Origin: Shinisaurus crocodilurus
Lineage: Eukaryota; Chordata; Lepidosauria; Squamata; Shinisauridae
DNA: 64,000 nucleotides
Assembly (NCBI GenBank): GCA_021292165.1
Contig: CM037877.1
Location: forward strand, 78,866,524-78,930,523
Direction: 5' to 3'
A program made the position numbers and the translations under genes. Under the pieces are notes generated by a model that saw only the letters and a list, made by a program, of their open reading frames with translations, was not told the origin of the DNA and did no database searches. Shown piece after piece: positions 42,626-54,146 of this stretch; position 1 is the first letter of the stretch; the number at the start of each line of letters is the position of its first letter.

Positions 42626-44934
42626 GCTGGTTAATAGCTCATTCTTTTAACTGTTATACTATATTGACTCCTTAGAAGCACTTCACAAGTCAAGTTTTAA
42701 GGTATATGCCTAAAATGTTTTCCATGTACACCTAACAACATAGAGTTGGAGCCAGAGAGGTGCAAACAGGAGAAATTCTGGCAATGGTGCTGTCCTGTAA
42801 ACGGTTGTACAGAGTTAGTGGAAGACACTGTGTGACATGCTGCAATACCTTGTTAAAGAGATTGTGAGTGACATGGTGTGACATGGTGCAACCTTTGTGC
42901 TAGGACACATATTGAGACATTGGGCGATGCCCTGTGCTAACATGCCTCTTTAGACATTGTCTTAAGAGTGTGCAACTCATTGCACAAATGGAGGTAGATC
43001 CCTCAATTTCAGTTCTCATAACTCATGCAAGGACCTGGCCTAATGTCAGAAAAAGCCCTTCTGCATGGGGAAGAGGCTTTCTGGTCATGGATGGGAACCT
43101 CTGCTTCCAACCCACAATGTGTGAGCACCACAAATACACATTTCCAGTTGCTGGTATGAAAGAAGTTCACACTCTAGGGAGCTTGGATGAGCTGTAGCTT
43201 CCCACTGCATCTACCCACAACAGAAAACAAGCATTTGCCACACTGTAAAGTGCTGGCTCATAGACTACATTCCTAGAAAAAGATCTGCAGAGGCCCACTG
43301 AATGATCTGGCAGCACCTTGTGCTGCAGAGTTACTGAAGCTAAGCAGCTATGGACCTAATCAGCAACCTTACAGATTTTAGTGCCAAATTCCATAGAGAC
43401 TTCCATAGAGTCTAAGAAAGGACAAGCTATCAATTATTTCAGAGAGACATGTAAGCCTTGAGCAACCCAAGGGATGGATTCATAAATTGCAACTGATTAT
43501 AATTCACTAGCCCAATCCTCCACACAGGAGACCAATTTTGACTAGTGATGCACCATACCACTCACACACCAGTAGTATAATATCAACCTTTTTTTTTTTA
43601 CTCTATCATATTAAGAAAGGAGGACAACATTAGAATAATAAAAACAATTCCCATCCTACCACCCAAACACACATACAGGTGAGCCACAATCTGATGTGTT
43701 TCTTGCAAGTGACCAGGTGCAGCAATCCAGTGGTAGCTCAGCAGCTTGGGTACACTTATCTTACAAGTATAGGGCAACTGATCTGGTGAGCTTGCGAGCC
43801 AGGGTTACAGTCTGGAGTTTATAAACCACCCCAGGGTCAAGATTTTAGCTTGCACTTCAATAGTTTAGCAAATAGACAGTTCTACTTGAGTTAGCCTTCC
43901 CGCATTGTATTTTCCCTGCAGGTAGTTTGCCCAGTCTCTGCTGCTGGCTCTGGACCGTCTGGAGCAATTGACTGACCCACTTCCCTAGGCTTCTTCTGGT
44001 AAAAGCTCTGTCGTTTTATCCAACAATCAGGAAGAAGCCGTTGGTTTTATCTAAAGTTTCTGACAACACTCCCCTTTGTTTCCAGGGTCCGTATGAGGAG
44101 ATGCTTCAAGCTGAGCCACATCCAGAACATCTCAAATGCAGTTTTCTAAACAAAGACAGCAACTGAGTTAAGCAGCTTACTGCTCCATAACCCAACTCCC
44201 ATGGTTCTCTCATATTCACTTTCCAGTATGCAAATAGAACCTGCTTGAAGTTGGATTGCAGGCAACAGCATCACTTCTTCCTGTTGGTGGCTACTCCTCC
44301 GATTGCTTCTTTCCTCAAAAACTTGCAGGCAGGCCTTTGTTTATATTGATTTCCAACACCATGAAATTGCTTCTTCTCCCCTCCCCCCTGAAGCTGCACA
44401 AACACTGGCGTAGAGAAAGAGAAGGTGAAAATTTGGCCTGAGAAACAAAATTGTGAGACAAAAATTATACTCATAAGTGAAGTGATTTTATAGGCTGCAT
44501 GGGCTATAGATAGATTCAGTAGATTGCATAGGGTAAATGGAAAGGCAAATCTACATTGGATAGTGCAAAAATGTACATCCCAATCCAGTAAAAAATGGCA
44601 TATTGAGATAATGCACTTATTTCCATAATCTAGTAAATAGAATATTTTTTTTGAAGGGCTTCTCTTTTAAGGTGTTTGGTTTTGGGTTTTTTAATGTGGA
44701 ATTTTGTTTATGGATATCTGTGTATGCAGATTGTCAAACATGTCTAACCAATGGAATAACCATGCTTTATTCTGTGTAATTGGGTCTACCACATTGTAAG
44801 GTAACCCTGGATGCCATGTGAGTCAGTAAGCACATTACTAGCCAAGTTGAATTATATATGAGGATATGTTTTTTAGCAGTTGAGGCATTGTGGTGGGATG
44901 TAGTTCTCTGGCTTTCCATCCCCATGCACATAAA
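42626..44934. other. No gene seen; long unique stretch
   Basis: No TE ends found. 42836-42920 shows weak local repetition of 'gtgacatggtg/gtgtgacatg'. Frames are short and unremarkable. Confidence 0.4.
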
Positions 44935-44962
44935 AAAAAAAGAAGAAGAAGAAGAAGAAGAG
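44935..44962. repeat. (GAA)n/(AAG)n microsatellite
   Basis: Poly-A followed by seven or so AAG units. Confidence 0.9.
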
Positions 44963-47234
44963 ATTATATTTAAATATCATATCCCATGGTTTACTGTGGC
45001 TTAGGGTTTTGCATGGTTTATTTTATTTTATTTTATTTCAGTGCTTAGAATACTTGTGGATTAGTGCATTTCAGGACCGGCCTGGCAAACGCTTGTTTTA
45101 AAGCTGGTTGAGTAAGATTTCCTAAGCCACAGTCTGAGGAGAAATCCATTAGCTGTAACAAACAGGCTTTTAAAAAAATCTTTGAATACCGCTATTGCTA
45201 ATCAGAATGAACAAGACAAGATTTAGGCCCTGATCCAAAGAGCTGCATGAGGAGCAACAGGCCATGTAATGGGACTTCTGATATCTTCTTCCCCATTTTG
45301 GAAGGAGCCACCTGACCCAGAGGACATGAACCCACCCCAGCTCTGAAACTTGGAGGAACCTCTGATGCAATGGCCTCTGATGCAGTGGGTGGAACTGCTG
45401 CTAGAACCCGCCGCCGCTCTCACCCCAACCTTAGGAGAGCCTCGGTTGCAGGACTTTGCGCGTGTTTAAAATGCTCTTTCCGTCATGGCATTAAGCTGCA
45501 AACAGCATTTAAAAGCAAACAGCTTCACCCAAAGTGACAGCTACTACTACGACTACATTTTCTGCTTCCAAATGTGAGGAAATTAATGTACCAAAAAAGT
45601 GCCGACTATTTAAAGGCGTCTTGCTCCTCCAGACATTTTCAGCAACGGAGATTTGCAGCGGGCAGACCACTGAAGTGTCTCGTCATTAAATTATGAACTG
45701 TACATTAGAAACAGATGTAGCACGGGAAGCCTTGCATGACGGCGCAGTCTTCAAGAGTTGGCCATTCCATCGCTGCTAAAACAGGAAAGTGGAGCATGAC
45801 TAACAATGGATCAGCTATTCTCCCTAGGACAAAGAAATGTGAATGGTGGGTGTTGAGGTCACTGGGTTTCGATGTTGTAACGCCACCTGTTCCAGCGGCC
45901 AAAGCTTAACTCTACTTTATGTCTCCCTAACCTAGTAGGCTGCAACTCTTATTTAATTCCAAAGCGTTGTAAAGAATTTGAAATAAACAGGAGTTTGTTC
46001 CTTTTTTTTCAAACGCAAACCTCCCCCAAATTAAATATAACGCAATTCGTAGGGCAGATTATTTTGACAAATACAGGTGCTTTCACCCATTCATGTGGAC
46101 TGATTCTTAGTATTCTATGTAATATATTCAAACATTTGTATCACGCCTTTCTGCTTGTCAACATCTAAAGTGACTTGCAATTAATACAAATAAATTAACA
46201 ATAAAATCCAAATAGATACTGCCATGATGCAAAACAGCTTCCTCTGATAGTCAAGTATTCAAGATCCAAAGAGCTGTTTGGGCCAGTGGGGCAAACAGAA
46301 CAGGGCATTGGGGCAGAAGCCCGTGGCCCCATTCAGCAGAGTGAGCAGGAGTGCCCCCAAACTGCAGCAGGGCTGGCTTACTGTACGTAGAAGTAAATAC
46401 AACACATTACACTCCAAAGAGAATGCCTGTAAGTCCATTAAGTCCAGAGTCTAAACTTGCCAAACTGCCCCACTGGCTGTGGCTCACACAAAGGGTTTGC
46501 TTTTTTCCCTTGAACAGGGTAGCACCCCTCCCCATCAATGCCATATTGCAAACTGGTTGGCATCTCCTTCCAGTTTCAAAAGCAATTCCCCATGTAGAGG
46601 AGTGGGGGTCGGCTGCTGTCCAAGCAAAATAGGCCTAATGCCTCCTTTGGCATATAGGACTAGATTTGTTGTGATTCTGTGGATTCTGTCCAGGGACTCT
46701 AGCCAAAAGTGTTGGTTCCTTCAACACACACATGGATGTCCCAGCAACCAATGTGCTTTGCTTCCCAATTCGCTGCATGTTGAGGACAGCTCCGTTCCAT
46801 CCAAGCCTTTTGCTTCCTTCTGAAGATGCAGATATTTAATTAGGGAATATTACCGAATAAAGTAGCTTGTGACCGTACTTTCTATTTGTACCTCTCCAGC
46901 GTAGAAGGAGAAGCAAAAGATCTTCATGGGAATGTTATAATTCTTTGATTTAAAATAATAACCAATGCAAAAACAAAAACAAAAAAAACCCCCCCACCAA
47001 ACAAACAAACAAGCAAACCCTCTTTACCTCTTCCAGTTCTCTCATGGATTCAGTGGATGGTGTTGGGTAAGTCACCAACATTCAGTCTCATTGGTAAAAT
47101 GGAAACAATAGTAATAAACTTCACAGTAGATAGCATGGGTTATGTCTAATGGCTCTACAGTGGGCCATTGTTGAGCTGGGAGTATCTATGCACTGAGGAC
47201 ATCCCTATTTGTAGGTAAGTCCTTTTGAAATCAA
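44963..47234. other. No gene seen; some CpG-containing unique DNA
   Basis: 45400-45780 has scattered CpGs and no recognised repeat (e.g. tttaaaggcgtcttgctcc, tgcatgacggcgcagtc), unusual for a repeat desert. It could be regulatory or an untranslated exon, with no direct evidence. (TTTTA)n at 45018-45038. A LINE-tail scrap (tcacgcctttctgcttgtcaac) near 46141-46163. Confidence 0.3.
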
Positions 47235-47237
47235 TAG

Positions 47238-47741
47238 TTTATTTATTTATTTAATTTATTTATTATATTTCTGAATCGCCCATCTGGCCGGTGACCCAGC
47301 CACTCTGGGCGATGTACAATATACATAAAAAATACAATAAGACATAATATAAAATGCCATTACAGCTTTGAAATCCTAACCCACTCCATATTCCCACCTG
47401 AAAAACCGTGTTTTTAAAGCACAGCGAAAGCTTATCAAAGAGGGGGCATGGCAGAGGTCACTGGGGAGAGAGTTCCATAACTTGGGGGCCGCCACATTAA
47501 AAGCCCTCTTCCTAGTCCCCACCAGCCTGGCTGCTCTGGCTGATGGGACAAGGAGAAGGCTGTCCAGTGGCAGACCTTGTTGAACGGCCCACTTGATGTT
47601 TCTGGAGGCGCTCCTTGAGATAGACTGGACCGGAGCTGTATAGGGTTTTAAAGGTCAAAACCAACACCTTGAATTCGGCTTGGCAAGCAATTGGTAACCA
47701 GTGCAGCTCCTTAAGCACCGGAGTGATGTGATCACGCTATA
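47238..47741 (-). mobile_element. L2-like LINE 3' end
   Basis: Same subfamily as 13612-14262. The minus strand reads '[25 protein letters not shown]' in two runs, then a decayed '..VGRSTRSATG', and the 3' UTR with 'gggcgattcagaaatata' and a TTTA-rich tail. It is 5'-truncated at about 47741. Confidence 0.87.
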
Positions 47742-50485
47742 ATTCGAACTTCTGAGTACCCATGCATAGGACTGAGCTGTAAGTAGTGTTATAAGTAGTT
47801 CTAGAAAATAGCAAGAAATTTACTTTTTCCCCTCAGTACAGGTAATTTAGGAAGGTTCATATAGGTAAAGAAATTAGTCAAACATGTACGTCTCCCCACA
47901 GAGGCAATGAAGCATTAGTTTATACACTTTCCTCATTGCTTCTCAACATGAAGAGCATAATTACTCATTGCTATGAGTTTTAGCACTGCAGGTGGTAAAA
48001 TTAAGGCATGCTGTGCAGTCATTTCTCTATTGCACCAAGGGAGCTGCATACCATAGGAATAAATACAGTTCATATAACTAATTTAGTTGACTATAAAAGA
48101 GCATTTTTATAACAAAAATCGCAATTGTGGGTAGTTTAGAAATCTTTGATCAAATACCATCCACTTTTTTGTTCCTTGAAAATTTGTGGAAGTAATCAGA
48201 TGTATTGCTAGTCACTCTCTTCCACAGTTTTGATGATGTAAACCTGGAGATAAATTTCAGCGGTTTGGAGGGTTTTGAATGAGGTAGTGAATAACTAACT
48301 TGGGGGGGGGGGGCTTACATGGAAAGTGTATCATTTCACTTTCCCTAATTTTTAAGACACTTTTCAGAGGTCAATATCTTAAAGGTAGAATTTATTAGGG
48401 ACGGCAGGAGGGATGCACCTGGCCCAGGTGGGTGCTGTCAATGGTGGTGGTCCCTAATGCAGCCTCCTGGCCCCAGCATTTGCCTGACCATGCTATGTGG
48501 GCTGATGCCGGGCCTGACTGTACTAATTTTATTTTGTATTTGGGAAGCTCACAGTTTGCAAACCCCTTGCCATTCCTGAATGATTTTCACACCTGTTGAA
48601 GTTTAGCGCTGGAAGAATTGAGCAAAATGGATGTAAGAAACCTTCAAGCTGTTGTCATGAAAAAGTGTGCAGTGCAAGGCATGAATGGGCCCAACTAGCA
48701 GATGGCTTTCACTAATGAGTCTGGGTCAAGTGAGGTTGTGTGTCCCCTCCCCACACACATACAAATCAATATGGGGCCCACTATCCAAGCAATTCAAATG
48801 GTAGCATCTACCGGTACTTTGGGAGATTTTGATGATTTCTCTTTGAGATACAGTGATGAGATAATTGGAGGAACAGGATGAGACAGATACTTTAACAATT
48901 TTACCAAGACTCAAAGCAAATAGAAATCTGTCCGATAGTTAATCAGATCCTTGGTTCATAAACATTACCCACTTACATTTACAGTCAACAACATTGGATT
49001 TATCGATTTTATTTATTAGTAGGAAAACATCTATCATTCACATAGCAATAGTGATGTATTTGTTGACTTAAATCTCTTCCTCTGTCTCTCTTTTTTGTGT
49101 GTCTTTGTTTTCTATAATACTCCTGGATATAATTGATTAAAAGCAGAACAGCTTTGTGTTCACCTCAGAATGAGGAGTACAGTGGCCATTTGCTAAGCTA
49201 CACTCTGTCAGCTTGAAGATCTATGTTTTATTACATGAGATGAGCACACATCGTCAGGCTGTCTGATAAAAGTCATTAATACCACTGTAGCACTGTGCTC
49301 ATTTACTAACTAAGTGAATGACAGATAACGAGGATCCCAAACAAACTTCAGACAAAGCTCAGGCTTTCTGCTAAATATATAACCGGGATTTGAGATCCTT
49401 GTTCGATTACGAGCAGTCAAGTCTTGACCGACTCGGTCGAGTCAGTCCTGTCCAAAGTGATAGTCCAGTCCTGATCCCCAAAGACCCCTTCTATTCAAGG
49501 GGTTTTTCCCCACTCAGAAGTGAAATGACATCAAACTTAACGTTCACCCAAGCAAAGTGAGCCTAAATACCAAAACAAAACAGAAGGGGATTTAAATCAG
49601 CAGCAACAGCTCAGCTGTTTCCTTGGAGTTTGATCGCGATATAAAAAACTCACTTGTCTGCATAAATATTATACAACACATGTTGTTTTTAACTATGTAA
49701 AGGATCTGTATAAGAATCAAATAGAAGGGAATGGGACAAGGACAGTAATAACAATATTTATCTGTTGCATCACCCCAGAATTTTGTTGCTAATTTTATAA
49801 TATTCCCAACATGCAAATGAAATAGTATGAAAAAACTTGCAGCCTAAAACGGAGATCCAAAGCAAATTGTCCTAATAGGATTAGCTACAGATGTAAAGTG
49901 AGTAAGATGGTAGAAGCAGAATTGTATTGGCCATTTCTTCAATTTCCAGAGTTTTACATCCCCCCTGCTTCTTTCCTTAAGAAATGGCACAGATGTTATG
50001 GTTACCACAGGCATGCCACAAAATATGGCCTCTTTGATTAGTGAGTAATCCCTGCTTTGTTCATAACAGATGCAGATATTCTCCATATGGCTCATCTCAT
50101 CATACTGTGTGTATCCACAGTCCTTCAGCAGCCACTGGAACAAGAGAATGTGGGTGGGAAATCCATATTGTGTTGCAGGTGAGTCGTATAGTAGTGAATA
50201 CTCAAAAGCATCATTACTGGTATGCTGGCCAGGCGTCCTCTTTTACAGAAGACAGTTCTCTTTTTGAAGGGTCGTCAGAGGACCACCCTCTATTTGAAGG
50301 TGTCCTCTGTCTGAAGGGCTGTCCAATCCAAGTCCTATATAAAGATTAAAAAAACCATAACATCTGTTGCCCACCAACAGCCTGAACAGGCAGGCACACA
50401 GATTACCTGGTCACAGTCTTCCACATTATGGTGAGATGTACTGTGTATTTCTATTTATATTATAATAACTATTTCTACATTTGCA
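47742..50485. other. No gene seen; candidate constrained DNA
   Basis: Repeat-free by eye. The block 49140-49400 (agctttgtgttcacctcag, gtctgataaaagtcattaa, ctaagtgaatgacagataacg) has the balanced, non-repetitive texture of vertebrate conserved non-coding elements. A G11 run lies at 48302-48313. A minus-strand 99-codon frame (50143-49844) has no recognised domain. Confidence 0.3.
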
Positions 50486-50592
50486 TCTATACAAGCCATG
50501 GCTTGTCGTGTTATGCAAACCCAGGCAGCAGGAGTTGAGGGTTAGAGAAGCCCTGTTGCCTGGGTTTACATGACATGGCAAGCCATGGCTTA
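50486..50592. mobile_element. Foldback element, about 107 bp
   Basis: 'aagccatggcttgtcgtg' and 'gcaaacccaggcagcagg' at the left pair with 'cctgttgcctgggttt' and 'atggcaagccatggctt' at the right. It is related to pieces at 5308-5485. Confidence 0.6.
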
Positions 50593-50644
50593 TATAATAT
50601 AATATAATATAATATAATATAATATAATATAATATAATATAATA
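50593..50644. repeat. (ATAAT)n pentanucleotide microsatellite
   Basis: About 10 units starting exactly at the end of the foldback arm. Confidence 0.93.
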
Positions 50645-51409
50645 GGCAAGCCAAGCACCCATAGGCACCATGCAAAAATGGCACCTGTGTTTTGGGACTA
50701 AATTTGTAGGCGGATTACCAATCTAGGAGAAAGGGCACCTGGTGCTTATTTTAATGAGTTGGATCCAGCTTCACTTCTGCTGAAGGGAGCATTCCCTGAG
50801 TGAAGTTCTGCTCAAGACTTCTCCTGCCAATGGAAAGGAGGGGGGAGGCAATCTTTGCTGATTCCCTGGTCCTTCTGTAGCCACCAGTGACACTTCACTG
50901 TTCCAGAGGGTCTTTCATTTCCCCAGAACAGATTTCTGGGTGGAGGAAGTTCCCTATTCCCGCGGGGAAGAGAGAAATTGACAAAGCTTGCCTAATCCAC
51001 TATTCCACTGGCAGAAATGCTAGATTGGGAGCCTTCCACAAACAGAAGGAGCTCTTTCATCCACAGAAGATGTGCTTCATAAGTACATTCCACCTTCTTT
51101 GAGGTTGTTAAAGATTCATCATCCGCTATGCCACCGATGTTTCTTGGCCTCTTATCAAAGTATTTCTGCTATCAACAAATACCAAAGTTACATATCGGTA
51201 GTTACCTTTTGTGTCAATAAAAGAAGTCACTTTGATGCACAGGCAGCTTCTCTGCTTTCCTCACAAGTTACGTAGATGACTGTTGCCATCCATCTTAGTC
51301 CATCATGGCTGCTCTGAGGCATGCAGAATCTAGTGGTTCCTTGGGCCTAGCAGGACTAGACTGACAGTGACTATCAGCCAGTCTTGAGGACTACCTTCAG
51401 ATATGTCAT
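50645..51409. other. No gene seen
   Basis: Unique DNA with short frames only. Confidence 0.35.
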
Positions 51410-51845
51410 AGACTCATATAATTATATTTGAGGGCCGTTGGAGAATGTCTGGTCCAGCCCACTGTTAAATGCAGGATGCAACTAACGACATCCCTGACAG
51501 ATGGCCTTCCAGCCTCTGCTTAACTGCCTCAAACAAAGGAATGGCCACCAACTCCCAAGGCAGTCCATGTCACTCTTAGGAAGTTCCTGCACATACTGTT
51601 AGGAAGTTTCTCCCAATGTTTAGCTGACATCTGCTTCCTTGCAATGTCCACCCATTGGTTCTAGTCCCGCCCTCTGGGAAAAACAGAGAACAAATGTACT
51701 GCGTCTTGTGCATGACAGCCCTTCCAATATTTGAAGGTAGCTATTGTGTCTTCTCTTCTCCATTCTAAATATACCCTAACCCTTTCAGCCGTTCGTCGTA
51801 GGAGAGCAGCCACTATCCCGGCTGCTCTCCTCAATCACAGCACAT
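51410..51845 (-). mobile_element. CR1-type LINE 3' fragment, reverse orientation
   Basis: The plus strand begins with 'catagactcatataatta' (reversed CR1 ATTCTATG-like end), then 'gagaatgtctggtccagccc', 'catccctgacagatgg', 'ggaagtttctcccaatgtttagc' and 'accctttcagccgttcgtcgtagg'. This matches antisense CR1 3' sequence in birds and reptiles. Non-coding remnant. Confidence 0.7.
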
Positions 51846-52618
51846 TTTGAATGCTATAAAACGGCAAAGTCTCTGGATTTTTGACCATTCGTGATCTATC
51901 TTCTTTTCCATGCATTCAAGAAGTGTTTTTTTTTTTAATGGTCAGATTCACTATTTAGGGCCATCTCATATACAGCCATCTCCATGTGAGCAACAGTGCA
52001 TATTTTGTAGTGTGAAAGGCAGCAAAAGTATATTTCCTGTCATAGATACTTGGAAGAAGAGGCCACTAACTATATTCATGCCCACTAAATTTCGAGAATG
52101 TTTAAGGTGATCTGTGGGATGCAATTTGGCCAAAGTGCAATGGAAATACTCCAATTTACTTTAAGTGTACATTGGCTCAAGCTGGTTTGAAGACAAATTT
52201 CCTTCCTCTCTTTTCTCCCCACCCCTTTTGATCTCACTGCTTGCACCACCATCCCTGCCCACATTTCCTTGCCAATGAATCTGAGTTCATTCTTCTTTTC
52301 TTCCTCTATCCCCATTCCTCATTTTCCTCATCTTTCCAAGTTCTCAATTATTTAAACATTTTCTTAACAGCAGTAACCACCAGTCCACTAATTCTCTGCT
52401 CTACTTAATCCTTTCAGAAGCAGGACCGTCTGTCAACAATGGTGAGAGTTCTGAATAAGAGCAGCAGAAAACAGATTGTGAGGACTGGTGAACATTTGTA
52501 CCATCAATCTTGTCCAGATGTTTAAAAGTTGGATATGGGCTGAGAGAAGGGAACAAGAGTCACAATCTGTACTTTTGCTTTCCCCAAACATGTAGAATAG
52601 TGTAATATATAATAATAA

Positions 52619-52622
<4 letters not shown>
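51846..52622. other. No gene seen
   Basis: 52200-52330 is C/T-rich; otherwise unremarkable. Confidence 0.35.

Positions 52623-52676
<54 letters not shown>
52623..52676. repeat. Compound (TA)n(GA)n microsatellite
   Basis: About 14 TA units followed directly by about 13 GA units. Confidence 0.95.
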
Positions 52677-53999
52677 ACAATAAAATAGAAATGCCTTGGG
52701 AAGAACTCTGGAGTGATCAAGGAGTCTGGCAGATGCCTTGTTTTAATCAATCAAGTGTGAAAGTGCTAATGAGAAGCCAGTGCCAGCTCTAGAAACCACA
52801 CACAGGCAAGACAGAGTGCAAGTGATTTACAAGAACAGCTTCTTAAGGCGGGCCAGTTCTTTGGAAGAGCCTGTGTTTTTTGTTTGTTTGTTTGTTTGTT
52901 TTTACCATAAAAATAAAGAATACACATGACAGAAATTTACAGCTGATTTTAGCCTTAGTCAGAAAACCAAAGTCAGTCAACAGGGAAAACATAGAGAGGA
53001 ATCTAAGGAGGTGTATTGTTTTATGTAATAATTATGCAACTCCTTCTCTGTGGTTATCTCACCTTTCCTTGTAGAGGGGGACAAAGAATAGCTTCAGATG
53101 GATTTTACTGACTAACTGAAAGTGGCACGAATTGCGTGATTGACATTAAAAGCTTTAATAACTTGCAGCCGCTGCAGGAGTAGCTTCAGGAGGTTGTAAG
53201 GAAACACATCTCCTTACTCCTGGAATTCCCAAATGTTCACTCCCATTTGGACAAAAGAGCAGCCGGGGAGCAGCAGAAGTAAGCAGCACATTTAAGGCTG
53301 CTTACTCCATCCCCCTGAAAATCAGCTGGGGTGAGAGGAAAGCTCTCGCTGTACTCTGCATGGCAAGCCAGCCAGGATGGCCAATGGATAGGTTTTGTGT
53401 TGGCCTTGGATTTTGAAGAGTCAGGTTCAGATTTGGAGGAGCTGGATTCAGATTACATCTCGACCATTGGCTAGCCCATTGGCTCTGTCTCCTAGGCTCA
53501 GTCATCTGTCTAGATGGAACCATAGTAACTTATTCCACAGGTCTGCTGTGCAGATGAATGAGCTACCTGTCCTGGGTGGAATAAATGTTAGCCTTTGAAA
53601 ACCTGAGTGTTGGGAATAGGATGCAAAACAAAGTCTCAGGGTCTTCGGCAGGACTCACTTGGCTGGTACAATTTGAAAATAGTACAAGATGGACAAGACC
53701 CCATTGGAAACCAGCAAGCCAGGGGACTGAGCAAGATACAAGTGAAAAGGCTCATTATGCCAAGGAGATCCAGAAACCAGTGCAGAGGAAAGAGGAGCAA
53801 TACTATAATATTTTGCTTTGGATCACTAACACTGTAGTTCCACAAGGCAGCATTCAAGCAGGCCATTGCGCAAGCGGGGACACCATCAATTCTGTTCCAC
53901 AAGCCGCACCTATCACTTGTGTAACACGGATTTAGTGCTCTCTAGGAACCCAAAATGAGCAGAAACTCTCATTTCTGAAACAGGGCAGGTTGGCAAAAC
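52677..53999. other. No gene seen; possible decayed element
   Basis: A (TTTG)n run lies at 52879-52902. 53390-53460 translates on the plus strand as an acidic 'DFEESGSDLEELDSD' stretch, which could be a decayed transposase or gag N-terminus; stops follow at once. The 116-codon frame at 53585-53935 has no known domain. Confidence 0.3.
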
Positions 54000-54146
54000 T
54001 TGCATAATATGGGGTGGGTTAAGATTTTAAAATTTTATACTGTTTTAAATGTATTTTATATTTTATCATGTTGTACATCGCCCAGAGTGGCTGGTTTGCT
54101 GGCCAGATGGGCAATTCATAAATACAATCAATCAATCAATCAATAA
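54000..54146 (+). mobile_element. L2-like LINE 3' UTR fragment
   Basis: 'tggggtgggttaagattttaaaa', 'ttgtacatcgcccagagtggctgg' and 'ggccagatgggcaattcata' (54010-54121) are the sense-strand version of the 3' UTR at 13612-13760 and 47260-47400. Ends in an (ATCA)n-type tail. Confidence 0.8.

Noticed and set aside
45400..45780. CpG island or promoter
   Set aside because: CpG density is higher than in nearby DNA but far below island level, and no TATA box, initiator or downstream exon can be supported.
49844..50143. 99-codon minus-strand frame with 'GMPVVTI'
   Set aside because: Superficially enzyme-like words, yet no consistent fold motif, no splice sites and no start context.
53585..53935. 116-codon frame after an acidic-coding stretch
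   Set aside because: Interesting composition, but in-frame stops separate it from the acidic stretch, and no transposase or gag motif is visible.
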